Source of the DNA: Rhizobiales bacterium 65-79
GTDB lineage: Bacteria; Pseudomonadota; Alphaproteobacteria; Rhizobiales; Rhizobiaceae
Reading direction: 5' to 3'
Length of the DNA stretch: 64,000 bases
Assembly (NCBI GenBank): GCA_001896885.1
Contig: MKRJ01000036.1
Span: 1-64,000, forward strand
In this document: positions 43,132-54,246 of the stretch, one piece after another
Layout: each line of letters begins with the position of its first letter
How positions within the stretch are numbered: position 1 is the stretch's first letter
Made by a program: the position numbers and the translations under genes
Notes under the pieces: model-generated
Told to the model about the DNA's origin: nothing
Database searches by the model: none
The model's input: the letters and a program-made list of their open reading frames with translations, nothing else

Positions 43132-43317
43132 ATGCTCGACAAGCGCCCTGCCATCCTGCCCAGAAATATCCTGTCCAATGATTTAGCGAGAGCCTCGACT
43201 GGGGAAGCCGTGCGTTGTTCCACGCGCCTGCTGGCCGAGACGGCCCATATGGTGGACGAAAGGAAGCGCGGACGGCCACTCCCCGCGCGGGCTTCCGATA
43301 CGGACCCGAAGAAGTAG
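43132..43317 (+). CDS. Small basic hypothetical protein
   Basis: A 61-residue basic ORF with a good ribosome site (GGGAG six bases before the ATG), lying in an otherwise empty 513-base gap (42987-43499). No signal peptide, membrane helix or known motif is seen. It may be a genuine small gene under the control of the hairpin at 43106-43125 or chance. The rest of the gap shows no further feature. Confidence 0.35.
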   Translation: MLDKRPAILPRNILSNDLARASTGEAVRCSTRLLAETAHMVDERKRGRPLPARASDTDPKK

Positions 43318-43499
43318 CGTTCCCCGCTCCTCCCCTTTTTGGTCGCCACGACAGGAGCGCCGGTTCCCGAACTCGCCAGTGGCGCGGTAGCCACGACTAT
43401 CGGTGTTCGGACTGGCGCAGGGACCGGTTTTGCCTTCGTGGACTTGCCCCGGGGCTTCTGTTAGGCCTTTCGCCCGAAGCAGCGTTCGCGGGAAAAACG

Positions 43500-44141
43500 A
43501 TGGCCCAGAAAACCGACAAGCTCCTGCCGATCCTGGAAGGCCAGCCTGTCATCCCGGTATTGAAGATCGACCGGCTGGCCGATGCCGTGCCGCTTGCCCG
43601 CGCATTGGCCGAAGGCGGCCTGCCGGCCATCGAGATCACGCTGAGGACGCCGGACGCAGTCGATGCCATCCGTCTCGTCGCGGAAGAGGTTCCGGAGGCG
43701 CTGGTCGGCGCCGGCACGATCCTGTCGACCCGGAATTTCGAGCATGCGGTCGATGCCGGCGCCCATTTCATCGTCAGCCCCGGCACGACGCAGGAATTGC
43801 TCGATTGCGCCCGCATGAGCGACATTCCCTTCCTGCCGGGCGGGATCACGCCGAGCGAGATCATGTCGCTCCGGGAGGAAGGCTATTCGGTGCTGAAGTT
43901 CTTTCCGGCCGAACAGGCCGGCGGCACGGCCTTCCTAAAATCGCTGGCCTCGCCGCTTGCCGGAATCCGCTTCTGTCCGACCGGCGGCATTTCGCTGGCC
44001 AACGCGCATGAGTACCTGTCGCTTCCCAACGTCGTCTGCGTCGGCGGCTCGTGGGTTGCCCCGGACGAGCTTCTGAAGGCGAAGGACTGGAGCGGCATCG
44101 CCGCGCTTGCCCGCCAGGCGGCGCGACTGCCGCGAAAATAG
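43500..44141 (+). CDS. eda: KDPG/KHG aldolase
   Basis: Splits 2-keto-3-deoxy-6-phosphogluconate to pyruvate and glyceraldehyde-3-phosphate in the Entner-Doudoroff pathway. The 213-residue protein is a class I aldolase with the catalytic Glu45 in PAIEITLRT and the Schiff-base Lys133 in SVLKFFPAE; GAGTI, IVSPG and LPGGITP also match. ATG at 43500 gives normal length; the open frame upstream has no domain content. Other ED enzymes are not in the window. Confidence 0.93.
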   Translation: MAQKTDKLLPILEGQPVIPVLKIDRLADAVPLARALAEGGLPAIEITLRTPDAVDAIRLVAEEVPEALVGAGTILSTRNFEHAVDAGAHFIVSPGTTQELLDCARMSDIPFLPGGITPSEIMSLREEGYSVLKFFPAEQAGGTAFLKSLASPLAGIRFCPTGGISLANAHEYLSLPNVVCVGGSWVAPDELLKAKDWSGIAALARQAARLPRK

Positions 44142-44182
44142 CGGATTTCTCGCGCCTCGGAGAGTTTGAGCTTCGACGGAAG

Positions 44183-44240
44183 CGCCGCCCCTCATATGCC
44201 TACCGGCTTCTTCTCCCAGCAAGACGGGGAGAAAGAAGGC
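44183..44240. repeat. Dispersed rhizobial-type repeat with hairpin
   Basis: GCCGCCCCTCATATGCC followed by CTTCTTCTCCC and its near-inverse GGGGAGAAAGAAG around AGCAAGAC. Patterns of this type recur between genes in rhizobia. Placed between convergent eda and the DUF882 gene it could also stop transcription. Confidence 0.5.
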
Positions 44241-44313
44241 TGGCCGCGTCGCTGCCGGCCCCTGCCCGCTTGCGGTAAGAGGGCGAGGGCGGGGGCGCCG
44301 GATCAAAGGCGAT

Positions 44314-45996
44314 CTAGTTCGTGTCGAAGCGCGCCATGGCGAGGAACGTGACTGCCGACCCGGTGAAACGATGCGCGTTCTCGACGGGCTCGTCCTGGCG
44401 GAAACCGGCCGTATAGACGAAGCTCGGCTTCGACCGGACCATGTTGAAGGCCGCCGCGTGTTGCCTGCTGCTCCTGACCGGCGTGACCGGCAGGCGCGGC
44501 TGCACCGCCCATTTCGCGACATCGGCCGCCACCGGAGACGCTTTCGCGCCGGGCTTCGTCCGGACCTCGGCCGGCGAGACCCGCGCTTCCTTGTCGGTCG
44601 TGCGGACACCGGAGGAGACGACCACGACCGGATCGGCGTTCGAAGCCATGGCCAGCAGCGCCAGGCGCTGGGAATCGGCGCTCCGTCCGACGCGGCCGCC
44701 CTTGTCGGAGCTTTCCGTCTGCGTCAGCACGGCAGGCGTCGCGCGCAGCGAACGGCTTTCGGGCAGGAGTTCAGGCCTGGGCTGGGGCAGCGCCGCAACC
44801 GCCGGCTGGATCATGGCCGGGTTCGGCCGCGCCGTCGGCAGAGGTGCGGCGAAGGCCTGCATCGGACCACCGGCGCGGTCGGCGGCTTCCTTCAGCTTCG
44901 CGCCCTCACGCATCAAAAGGGCGACGATCTGGTCCTTTCTCCCCGCGCCTTCCGGCGCCGGCGCGGCGACCACCGTCGGCTGGACCTTTTCAGGCGCATA
45001 GTCCGGCCGCCAGCTCGGCAGCGGAATATCCGCCGGCAATTCGATATCCGCCGACTGCGTCCCGGAATCCGGCGACTGCGCGCCTACGCCGAGTTCGGGC
45101 CTCGGCGCCTTGTCGGGCAGCCCCGCGGCCGCCAGTTTCGGCATATCGCCCTTGCCCGAGAGCGAGGCAAGTTCCACGCCAGGCGGCGGCGACGAAGGCG
45201 AAGCCTGCCTGGCCGGCGCGGACGCCGCGCTCGCCACGGTCGTCGCTTCGCTGTCGTCTTCGGCCTCGTCCGCGCCGCCTCCGCCGAACAGGGAGGCGAA
45301 GAAGCCTTTGTGCTTCCGTCCGGATGCGCTGGCGACCTGCACGCTCGGGGGCGCGCCGTTGCGTTCGCGGTAATCGGCGAGCGCCTGCTCATAGCCGGGC
45401 AGCGGCTTGCCGTCGGACGGGATATGCAGCGTTCTGCCGTCGGGGAACAGCGCGAGCAGCTGCTGGCGGCTCATGCGCGGCCAGTGCCGCACGCTGCCGA
45501 CATCCATGTGCACGAAGGGCGAGCCGGAGGTCGGATAATAGCCGACGCCGCCGACCTGCATCTTGAGACCGATGGCGCGGAGCTTCGCCAGCGGCACGCC
45601 CGGAATGAAGAAGTCCATCGCCTTGCCGAGCGTATGCTGGCTCTTCTGGGCGACGCCGCGGCTGCGGCTTCTCAGCATCGCGTTGGTGTCGGGCGAACGA
45701 TAGCCGCAGACGACGTTGATATATTCGTCCGAGCCGGTCTTCTGATAGACGGACCAGACCAGGTCGAAGAGCCGCGGGTCCATCGTGATGGCCCGGTCCT
45801 TGCGCCAGTCGCGCAGGATATGGTTGAGCTTGCGCAGACCGTCCGGCAGATAGCGGCCGTCGCGCTTGAAGGCGATCTCGGCCTTCTCGTGCGTATGGAG
45901 GTTGAGGACCTTGAGGGTGCGGGTCTCCGCGTCGGCCGGCACGACCCACGACAGCAATGTTGCGGCGATCAGGAACAGCGCCGACAAAAACGCCAT
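44314..45996 (-). CDS. DUF882 / YcbK-type M15 cell-wall protein with long tail
   Basis: A 560-residue secreted protein. Signal peptide about 1-24, then a DUF882 (peptidase M15-like) domain of about 160 residues with the zinc-site pattern: VCGYRSPDTN, SQHTLGKAMDF (His and Asp) and FVHMDVG (His). The fold is shared with D,D-carboxypeptidases and YcbK. The remaining ~350 residues are Pro/Ala/Ser/Asp-rich and probably disordered, far longer than the ~180-residue common form. Likely an envelope peptidoglycan-modifying enzyme. ATG at 45996 gives the signal peptide. Confidence 0.85.
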   Translation of the reverse strand: MAFLSALFLIAATLLSWVVPADAETRTLKVLNLHTHEKAEIAFKRDGRYLPDGLRKLNHILRDWRKDRAITMDPRLFDLVWSVYQKTGSDEYINVVCGYRSPDTNAMLRSRSRGVAQKSQHTLGKAMDFFIPGVPLAKLRAIGLKMQVGGVGYYPTSGSPFVHMDVGSVRHWPRMSRQQLLALFPDGRTLHIPSDGKPLPGYEQALADYRERNGAPPSVQVASASGRKHKGFFASLFGGGGADEAEDDSEATTVASAASAPARQASPSSPPPGVELASLSGKGDMPKLAAAGLPDKAPRPELGVGAQSPDSGTQSADIELPADIPLPSWRPDYAPEKVQPTVVAAPAPEGAGRKDQIVALLMREGAKLKEAADRAGGPMQAFAAPLPTARPNPAMIQPAVAALPQPRPELLPESRSLRATPAVLTQTESSDKGGRVGRSADSQRLALLAMASNADPVVVVSSGVRTTDKEARVSPAEVRTKPGAKASPVAADVAKWAVQPRLPVTPVRSSRQHAAAFNMVRSKPSFVYTAGFRQDEPVENAHRFTGSAVTFLAMARFDTN

Positions 45997-46266
45997 GCAT
46001 CGCGGGATAGCCCTCTCCCGGCTGGCATCGGTCTGTCGCGAACTGTGCGGATCTGAAGGCCTTGCAGGCAACCGATGTCCCCAGGATCGACATTCGGGCG
46101 CGTGGAACACGTCCAACTATCGCCAGTAATGGTTAATCCATGCTTATTCAGCCCAAATGCGGTCACACCGTGGCATTTTGTTGACCGCCTCTTGTGGCTG
46201 CGGCGCATGGTAAACGCAATCCTTAGGGAATTTTAATACCCTGGACAAGGCGGCCGCCCCGCAGGT

Positions 46267-47778
<1,512 letters not shown>

Positions 47779-47912
47779 GATGCCTTTGCGATTTTCCCGC
47801 CAGCGCCCGATAATATATGGATCATCCTGGCACAGGGTCCTAAATAAGCCTTCAAGAAAGCCGGTGAACGTTTCTTTAAGCCGCGCCGAACTCCCGATGC
47901 GAAAGGAAGACG

Positions 47913-49769
47913 ATGCCAATGCGAGATCGCCGCATGCCCGAACCTTTGCTGGCGCCGAGGGCGGCCGCCAGGGGGAAAAAGCCCTCCCCCGAGCTCGGCG
48001 ATTTGCCGGAATGGAACCTGGCCGATCTCTATCCTTCGATGGATTCGCCGGAACTCAAGAGGGACATGGAGCGCGCGGGATCGGAAGCCGTCGCCTTCGA
48101 GCAGCGCTGGAAGGGGACGCTCGCGGCGGAGGCGGCGCGCGGCTCCGCGGGCCGGCTCGGCGAGGCCGTAAAGGTCTATGAGGAAATCCAGGAGCTGATG
48201 GGGCGCATCGTCTCCTATGCGAGCCTGATCTACGCCGGCGACACGTCCGATCCGAAACGGGCGAAGCTCTATGGCGACATTCAGGAGAAGATGACCGACG
48301 CCAGCGCGCATCTCATCTTCTTCGAGCTGGAGCTGAACAAGATCGATGACGGCGGCCTGGACGCGGCGCTTAAGGCCGACAAGGCGCTGGCCCATTATAA
48401 GCCCTGGGTGACCGACCTCAGGAAGGACAAGCCCTACCAGCTCGAGGACCGCATCGAGCAGCTCTTCCATGAAAAGTCGATCACCGCCAGGGGCGCATGG
48501 AACCGGCTTTTCGACGAGACCATGACCGCCCTGCGCTTCAGCGTCGACGGCGAGGAACTGTCGCTGGAACCGACACTGAACCTGCTGCAGGACGCCGATG
48601 CGGGCAAGCGGCGCAAGGCCGCCGAGGCGCTCGCTTCCGTGTTCAAGGAGAATTTGAGGACCTTCACCCTCATCACCAACACGCTCGCCAAGGACAAGGA
48701 GATTTCCGACCGCTGGCGCGGCTTCGAGGATATCGCCGATTCGCGGCATCTGGCGAACCGGGTCGAGCGCGAGGTGGTCGACGCCCTGGCAAGCGCCGTG
48801 CGCGACGCATACCCGCGCATCTCCCACCGCTACTACGCCATGAAGGCGAAGTGGCTCGGCATGAAGAAGATGAACCACTGGGACCGCAACGCGCCGCTGC
48901 CGCAGACGCCGCAGGCGACGATCGGCTGGGACGAGGCTAGGAACACGGTACTCTCGGCCTATGGCGCCTTCGCGCCCGAGATGGCCGACATCGCCAGGAC
49001 CTTCTTCGACCGGCGCTGGATCGACGCCCCGGTGCGGCCGGGCAAGGCGCCCGGCGCCTTCGCCCACCCGACCGTGCCGTCGGCGCATCCCTATGTGCTC
49101 CTGAACTATATGGGCAAGCCGCGCGACGTGATGACGCTCGCCCATGAGCTTGGCCACGGCGTGCACCAGGTGCTCGCCGCCAGGCAGGGCGCCCTGATGG
49201 CCTCCACCCCGCTGACGCTCGCCGAGACCGCCTCGGTGTTCGGCGAGATGCTCACCTTCCGCTCGCTTCTGGAACGCACGCGCGACAAGGCCGAGCGCAA
49301 GGCCATGCTGGCCCAGAAGGTGGAGGACATGATCAACACCGTCGTGCGCCAGATCGCCTTCTATGAGTTCGAGCGCAAGGTCCATGCCGAGCGGCGCAAT
49401 GGCGAACTTACCGCTGACCGCATCGGCGAATTCTGGCTTGAGGTGCAGGCGGAAAGCCTCGGCCCGGCCATCCGGCTGCGCGAGGGCTACGAGACCTTCT
49501 GGTCCTATGTCCCCCACTTCATCCACTCGCCCTTCTACGTCTATGCCTACGCTTTCGGCGACTGCCTGGTGAACTCGCTCTACGCGGTCTACCAGAACGC
49601 CGAAAAAGGCTTTCAGGAGAAGTATTTCGAGATGCTGAAGGCGGGCGGCACCAAGCACCACAAGGAACTGCTCGCTCCCTTCGGGCTCGACGCCTCCGAC
49701 CCGGCCTTCTGGCGGAAGGGCCTGGCGGTCATCGAAGGTCTGATCGATGAATTGGAAGGAATGGAATAA
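47913..49769 (+). CDS. pepF: Oligoendopeptidase F (M3B metallopeptidase)
   Basis: A 618-residue cytoplasmic zinc peptidase that breaks down short peptides. The zinc site is HELGHGVHQ with H411, E412 and H415; the third ligand is a Glu downstream in LAETASVFGE (about 436-440). The N-terminal helical M3 region begins at PEWNLADLYPSMDSPELKRD. ATG at 47913 has AAGGAAG before it; other ATGs at 47919 and 47934 are possible. Confidence 0.94.
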   Translation: MPMRDRRMPEPLLAPRAAARGKKPSPELGDLPEWNLADLYPSMDSPELKRDMERAGSEAVAFEQRWKGTLAAEAARGSAGRLGEAVKVYEEIQELMGRIVSYASLIYAGDTSDPKRAKLYGDIQEKMTDASAHLIFFELELNKIDDGGLDAALKADKALAHYKPWVTDLRKDKPYQLEDRIEQLFHEKSITARGAWNRLFDETMTALRFSVDGEELSLEPTLNLLQDADAGKRRKAAEALASVFKENLRTFTLITNTLAKDKEISDRWRGFEDIADSRHLANRVEREVVDALASAVRDAYPRISHRYYAMKAKWLGMKKMNHWDRNAPLPQTPQATIGWDEARNTVLSAYGAFAPEMADIARTFFDRRWIDAPVRPGKAPGAFAHPTVPSAHPYVLLNYMGKPRDVMTLAHELGHGVHQVLAARQGALMASTPLTLAETASVFGEMLTFRSLLERTRDKAERKAMLAQKVEDMINTVVRQIAFYEFERKVHAERRNGELTADRIGEFWLEVQAESLGPAIRLREGYETFWSYVPHFIHSPFYVYAYAFGDCLVNSLYAVYQNAEKGFQEKYFEMLKAGGTKHHKELLAPFGLDASDPAFWRKGLAVIEGLIDELEGME

Positions 49770-49817
49770 AGGAGATGATGTCCGCTCAGGCGGAACCCTA
49801 AACCGCAGGCCCGCCAT

Positions 49818-51041
49818 ATGAGCATCGCCACGCTTCCAGACCCAGTTCTCGCCACGCGGCGCAATGCTCCGCGGGCCGAGGGCCGGACAGCGCCCTTCAT
49901 CCTGTTCCGGGACGACTTCTCCGGCGACGAGTTGCTCTTGCGGAAGCCGGCGAAAGTCATCGTCGCGGAGCGGGCGGATGACTTCTTTTCGGCGATGGAC
50001 GAGGTCCAGCGGGCGCATGAAGCAGGTAAATGGCTCGCCGGTTACTTCTCTTATGAGGCAGGCTATCTGCTGGAACCCAAGCTGGCGCCCCTCCTGCCTT
50101 CCGGCCGTCGCACGCCGCTCATGGCATTCGGCGTATTCGACGCACCTGCGGAAGCAGAGACCGTCCTTCGCCCGATACAGGCGCCCATGCAGGCAATCGA
50201 CAACCCGATCCACGACGCCCGCGCAACATCGTCGTTCCGGGATTACGAATCGCGCTTCGACCGCGTGCGCCAGCACCTGCGGCAGGGCGACTGCTACCAG
50301 GCCAACCTGACCTTTCCGGTCAGGGCTCGCTGGAAGGGCGATCCGCTGTCGGCCTTCAACGCATTGGCGGCGCGCCAGAAGGTCAGGCATGGTGCACTGG
50401 TGGCTCTTGGCGGCCCGGTGATCCTTTCACGCTCGCCGGAGCTGTTCTTCCGGATCGACGGTGAGGGCTGGATCGAAACGCATCCGATGAAGGGTACGGC
50501 CCCGCGCGGCAAGACGGTCGAAGAGGACGAGCAACTGAAGCGCTTCCTCATGAACGACCCGAAGAACCAGGCCGAAAACCGCATGATCGTCGATCTCCTG
50601 CGCAACGATATTTCGCTGATCTCGGAAGTGGGCTCGCTGGACGTGCCGGAGCTTTTCCGCGTCGAGAGTTACGCCACGGTGCACCAGATGGTGAGCCGCG
50701 TGCGGGCAAAGCTGTTGCCCGGTCTCAGCATCCAGCGGATTTTCGCCGCGCTCTTTCCCTGCGGTTCGATCACGGGCGCCCCCAAGATACGGGCGATGGA
50801 AATCCTGCGGGAACTGGAAAGTACGCCGCGCGACGCCTATTGCGGCGCGATCGGCTGGATCGAGCCGAGCGGGCGAATGCGTTTCAATGTCGCCATCCGC
50901 ACGATCACCCTCTTCCCGAATGGGGAGGCAATCTACAATGTCGGTGGTGGAGTCGTCTTCGATTCCACGGCCGGGGAGGAATACGCCGAATGCCTTTTGA
51001 AGGCCCGATACGCCACGGGAACGCCGCCGGCTTCGAGCTGA
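49818..51041 (+). CDS. pabB: Aminodeoxychorismate synthase component I
   Basis: Converts chorismate (with ammonia from PabA) to 4-amino-4-deoxychorismate in folate synthesis. The 407-residue protein has a chorismate-binding domain (about 140-400) with the active-site lysine K225 in HPMKGTAPRG, ENRMIVDLLRND, and SITGAPKIRAMEIL. The N-terminal Anth_synt-like part is short. It overlaps pabC by 52 bases, and both make the PabB/PabC pair found fused in some bacteria. A glutamine amidotransferase PabA is not in the window. Confidence 0.93.
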   Translation: MSIATLPDPVLATRRNAPRAEGRTAPFILFRDDFSGDELLLRKPAKVIVAERADDFFSAMDEVQRAHEAGKWLAGYFSYEAGYLLEPKLAPLLPSGRRTPLMAFGVFDAPAEAETVLRPIQAPMQAIDNPIHDARATSSFRDYESRFDRVRQHLRQGDCYQANLTFPVRARWKGDPLSAFNALAARQKVRHGALVALGGPVILSRSPELFFRIDGEGWIETHPMKGTAPRGKTVEEDEQLKRFLMNDPKNQAENRMIVDLLRNDISLISEVGSLDVPELFRVESYATVHQMVSRVRAKLLPGLSIQRIFAALFPCGSITGAPKIRAMEILRELESTPRDAYCGAIGWIEPSGRMRFNVAIRTITLFPNGEAIYNVGGGVVFDSTAGEEYAECLLKARYATGTPPASS

Positions 51042-51664
51042 TCGAGACGATGCGATGGGAGCCGCAAGGCGGTTTCCTGCGCGGCGACCGCCATCTGGCC
51101 CGGCTGCGGGCTTCGGCAAAAACCCTCGGTTTCGACAGGGACCCGCAGGATGCCATTGCGAAGGCGGAGGAAAGTGTCGCCGGCTCCGAGGTGCCGCTAC
51201 GCGTCCGGCTTACGCTGTCCCGGGACGGAGCGATCGCGACAAAGTCGGAAATATACGTGCCTCTGCCGGACGGTGCCGTGTGGCGGCTGAAGCTTGCGCA
51301 CACACGCCTCCATTCGGCCGATCCGTTGCTGCGTTACAAGACCAGCCGCCGCGCCGCCTATACGCGGGCCAGGTCCGAACACGGGCACGACCGGGCCGAC
51401 GAGGTGCTGCTCGCCAATGAGCGTGGCGAAATATGCGAAGGTACTATCACCTCCCTCTTCGCCGATTTCGGCGAGAAGGCGCTTTTGACTCCAGCCTTGG
51501 CCTGCGGCCTGCTGGCCGGGGTTCTCCGCGCCGAGATGATCGACAACGGCGCTGCGAAGGAGGCGGTTTTCAGCTATGACGATTTGCGCTCTGCCCGGGC
51601 CGTTTTCGTGGGAAACTCGCTGCGCGGGCTCATTCAGGCCAAACCCGCCTGGGACCAGGACTGA
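50990..51664 (+). CDS. pabC: 4-amino-4-deoxychorismate lyase
   Basis: A 224-residue fold-IV PLP enzyme that releases pyruvate from aminodeoxychorismate to give p-aminobenzoate. The PLP lysine is K117 in RYKTSRRAAY; ERGEICEGTITSLF (144-157) holds the cofactor-binding Glu150. ATG at 50990 with GGGGAGGA before it lies inside the 3' end of pabB; the longer frame has no domain content. Confidence 0.88.
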   Translation: MPFEGPIRHGNAAGFELIETMRWEPQGGFLRGDRHLARLRASAKTLGFDRDPQDAIAKAEESVAGSEVPLRVRLTLSRDGAIATKSEIYVPLPDGAVWRLKLAHTRLHSADPLLRYKTSRRAAYTRARSEHGHDRADEVLLANERGEICEGTITSLFADFGEKALLTPALACGLLAGVLRAEMIDNGAAKEAVFSYDDLRSARAVFVGNSLRGLIQAKPAWDQD

Positions 51665-51677
51665 CTAGGAAAATCGA

Positions 51678-52604
51678 TTGCCTGCCCTTCTTCCTGCCCA
51701 TACGCCCTATGACGGTTCCTCGAAGCCCTTCACCATCGGGCTGAAGCCGCTCGATCCCGCCGGCTGGATCGAAGTGGACGGCCACCTCGAAGCCTGTCTC
51801 GCCGAGAAGGACCGGCTGGAGGCCGAGCACGGTGATGCCCTTTTCGCGGCCGAGCCCGAAACCGGGAACGCCCAGCGCGAGGTGCTGGCGCTGCTGGCCG
51901 TCCACCTGCCGCAACGCTTCCCTGAAATCTACCGCCGCGCCGGCGACACGATGCAGGTCGGCGCCTCGGGACGCACGGTGGATCTGGCGGAGTCGGGCGT
52001 GCCGCCGCTGAAGATCGCGGCGCGGCTGGTCCAGGAAGACCTCGTGCTGATGCGCCGCGACGAGCGAGGCTGGCGTCTCGCGGCGGCCTCCCTCTCCTTC
52101 GCATCCTCATGGTCGCTCGCCGAGAAATTCGGCAAGCCGCTGCGGGACATCCACGGGCCCGTGCCGCAATTCGGACCGGGCACGCGTTCGGACGATCTGA
52201 TCGAGCGCATGTTCGACAAATTGCAGGGCCAGCTGGTCGAGCGTTTCAACTGGTCGCTCCAGCCCGACGCCGTGCTCTACAAGCCGCTCTCCTCGATGCA
52301 GCGGACTGACCGCGCCGAGAAGGCGATCTCGCGTTTTCCCGGTATCGATGCGGCCGCGGCGGCTTTCATCCGCGTCGAGCGGCAGACGCTGCGCAAACTG
52401 CCCGTTTCCGGCGATATTCTTTTCACCATCCGCATCCATCTCGATCCGATGGCCGCGCTCCGCGCCCATCCCGATCGCGCTAGGACCGCGGCGTCCTTCG
52501 CCGGGCAGCTTGCCGCACTCGACCGCGCCCAGCTCGATTACAAGGGGCTTGCCGCGGACCGCGACCGCCTCGTCGCGGCGCTGGAGGCCATCGCGGCCGC
52601 CTGA
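51678..52604 (+). CDS. DUF3445 heme-dependent N-demethylase-like protein
   Basis: A 308-residue protein of the DUF3445 family, which includes the alpha subunit of heme-dependent oxidative N-demethylases. Visible: NAQREVLALLAVHLPQRFPE, EDLVLMRR, SLSFASSWSLAEKFGKPLRDIHGPVP and a C-terminal DILFTIRIHLDPM, in family order. TTG at 51678 with AGGAAA is the only suitable start. It follows pabC by 13 bases, so it may share the transcript, although a link to folate is not established. Confidence 0.78.
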   Translation: MPALLPAHTPYDGSSKPFTIGLKPLDPAGWIEVDGHLEACLAEKDRLEAEHGDALFAAEPETGNAQREVLALLAVHLPQRFPEIYRRAGDTMQVGASGRTVDLAESGVPPLKIAARLVQEDLVLMRRDERGWRLAAASLSFASSWSLAEKFGKPLRDIHGPVPQFGPGTRSDDLIERMFDKLQGQLVERFNWSLQPDAVLYKPLSSMQRTDRAEKAISRFPGIDAAAAAFIRVERQTLRKLPVSGDILFTIRIHLDPMAALRAHPDRARTAASFAGQLAALDRAQLDYKGLAADRDRLVAALEAIAAA

Positions 52605-52618
52605 GGCTTCATGTGCCG

Positions 52619-52638
52619 GGGCCTTTATTGTAAGGCCC
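52619..52638 (+). other. Hairpin in the leader of homospermidine synthase
   Basis: GGGCCTT (52619-52625) pairs with AAGGCCC (52632-52638), loop TATTGT. No T-tract follows, so it is more likely a leader structure than a terminator. Confidence 0.4.
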
Positions 52639-52694
52639 ATCCGGGTTAGCAACCACCGAGACCTTCCGTACCACCAATTCAGGAGAGTTCCTAA

Positions 52695-54140
52695 ATGGCG
52701 AATGCGAAATGGCCCGTTTACGGCGAGATCACCGGCCCCGTGGTCATGATCGGCTTCGGCTCGATCGGGCGCGGCACGCTGCCGCTGATCGAACGGCATT
52801 TCAAATTCGACAAATCGCGCATGGTCGTCATCGACCCGCGCGACACCGACAGGAAGCTGCTCGACGAGCGCGGCATCGCCTTCCGCAAGGAGGCGGTGAC
52901 GAGGGAGAACTACCGCGACCTGCTGACGCCGCTCCTCACCGACGGCGCGGGGCAGGGACTTTGCGTGAACCTTTCGGTCGATACGTCCTCGCTCGACCTG
53001 ATGAAGCTCTGCCGCGAGCTCGGCGTGCCCTACATCGACACGGTCGTGGAGCCCTGGCTCGGATTCTACTTCGACAACAAGGGCGGCAACGAGAGCCGCA
53101 CGAACTACGCGCTGCGCAGCACCGTGCGCTCGGAAAAGAAGAGAAACCCCGGCGGCACCACCGCAATCTCCTGCTGCGGCGCCAATCCCGGCATGGTCTC
53201 CTGGTTCGTCAAGCAGGCGCTGGTCAACCTCGCGAGCGGCCTCGGCATGCGCTTCGAGGAGCCCGGCCAGCATGATCGCGAAGGCTGGGCAAGGCTGATG
53301 CAGGCGGCCGGCGTCAAGGGCATCCACATCGCCGAGCGCGACACCCAGCGCACTAAGAAGCCGAAGCCGATGGACGTCTTCTGGAACACCTGGTCGGTGG
53401 AAGGGTTCGTCGCGGAAGGCTTGCAGCCGGCGGAACTCGGCTGGGGCACGCACGAGAAATGGATGCCGGGCAACGCCCGGAAATTCGCCGGCCGCGACAG
53501 TCCCGCCATCTACCTGGAGCAGCCCGGCGCCAACACGCGCGTGCGTACATGGTGCCCGACGCCGGGCGCCCAGTACGGCTTTCTCGTCACTCACAACGAG
53601 TCCATCTCGATCGCCGACTTTTTCACCGTCCACGGCGCGGGCGGCGATGTCGAATATCGCCCGACCTGCCACTACGCCTACCACCCTTCCAACGACGCCG
53701 TCCTTTCGCTGCACGAGATGTTCGGCGCGGCCGGAAAGCCGCAGCCGGTCCAGCACGTGCTCGACGAGAACGAACTCGTCGACGGCATCGATGAACTCGG
53801 CGTGCTGCTCTACGGCCACGGCAGGAACGCCTACTGGTACGGCTCGCAGCTCTCGCTCGAGGATGCGCGCGATCTGGCGCCCTACCAGAACGCCACCGGC
53901 CTGCAGGTCAGTTCAGCGGTGCTGGCGGGCATGGTGTGGGCGCTCGAAAATCCCGAGGCCGGCATCGTCGAGGCGGACGAGATGGACTACCGCCGCTGCC
54001 TCGAAGTGCAGTTGCCCTATCTCGGTCCGGTCAAGGGTTACTATACGGACTGGACGCCTCTGGAAGGCCGCCCCGGCCTGTTCGAGGAAGACATCGACCT
54101 GAGCGATCCATGGCAGTTCCGGAACGTTCTGGTCCGATGA
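52695..54140 (+). CDS. hss: Homospermidine synthase
   Basis: Makes homospermidine from two putrescines with NAD, the major polyamine step in rhizobia. The 481-residue protein matches the bacterial Hss family in full: N-terminal Rossmann stretch VVMIGFGSIGRGTLPLIE, VIDPRDTDRKLLDERG, PGMVSWFVKQAL and SISIADFFTVHG. AGGAGAG precedes the ATG. In many relatives hss lies next to odc; here they are about 30 kb apart. Confidence 0.95.
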   Translation: MANAKWPVYGEITGPVVMIGFGSIGRGTLPLIERHFKFDKSRMVVIDPRDTDRKLLDERGIAFRKEAVTRENYRDLLTPLLTDGAGQGLCVNLSVDTSSLDLMKLCRELGVPYIDTVVEPWLGFYFDNKGGNESRTNYALRSTVRSEKKRNPGGTTAISCCGANPGMVSWFVKQALVNLASGLGMRFEEPGQHDREGWARLMQAAGVKGIHIAERDTQRTKKPKPMDVFWNTWSVEGFVAEGLQPAELGWGTHEKWMPGNARKFAGRDSPAIYLEQPGANTRVRTWCPTPGAQYGFLVTHNESISIADFFTVHGAGGDVEYRPTCHYAYHPSNDAVLSLHEMFGAAGKPQPVQHVLDENELVDGIDELGVLLYGHGRNAYWYGSQLSLEDARDLAPYQNATGLQVSSAVLAGMVWALENPEAGIVEADEMDYRRCLEVQLPYLGPVKGYYTDWTPLEGRPGLFEEDIDLSDPWQFRNVLVR

Positions 54141-54246
54141 CGCGTTCAAGACGGCGCTCGAACGGGCGACGTGCGGGGCACCGTCTTGCTTTCACCCATG
54201 TTTCGCGCGAATGAAGAAACAGTCGTTTCGAGGAGAGGATATCGGG

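Noticed and set aside
46133-46147. TTAA-N7-TTAT near the DUF882 gene as a CtrA box
   Set aside because: One core mismatch; near-matches of this type are expected by chance in AT-rich intergenic DNA.
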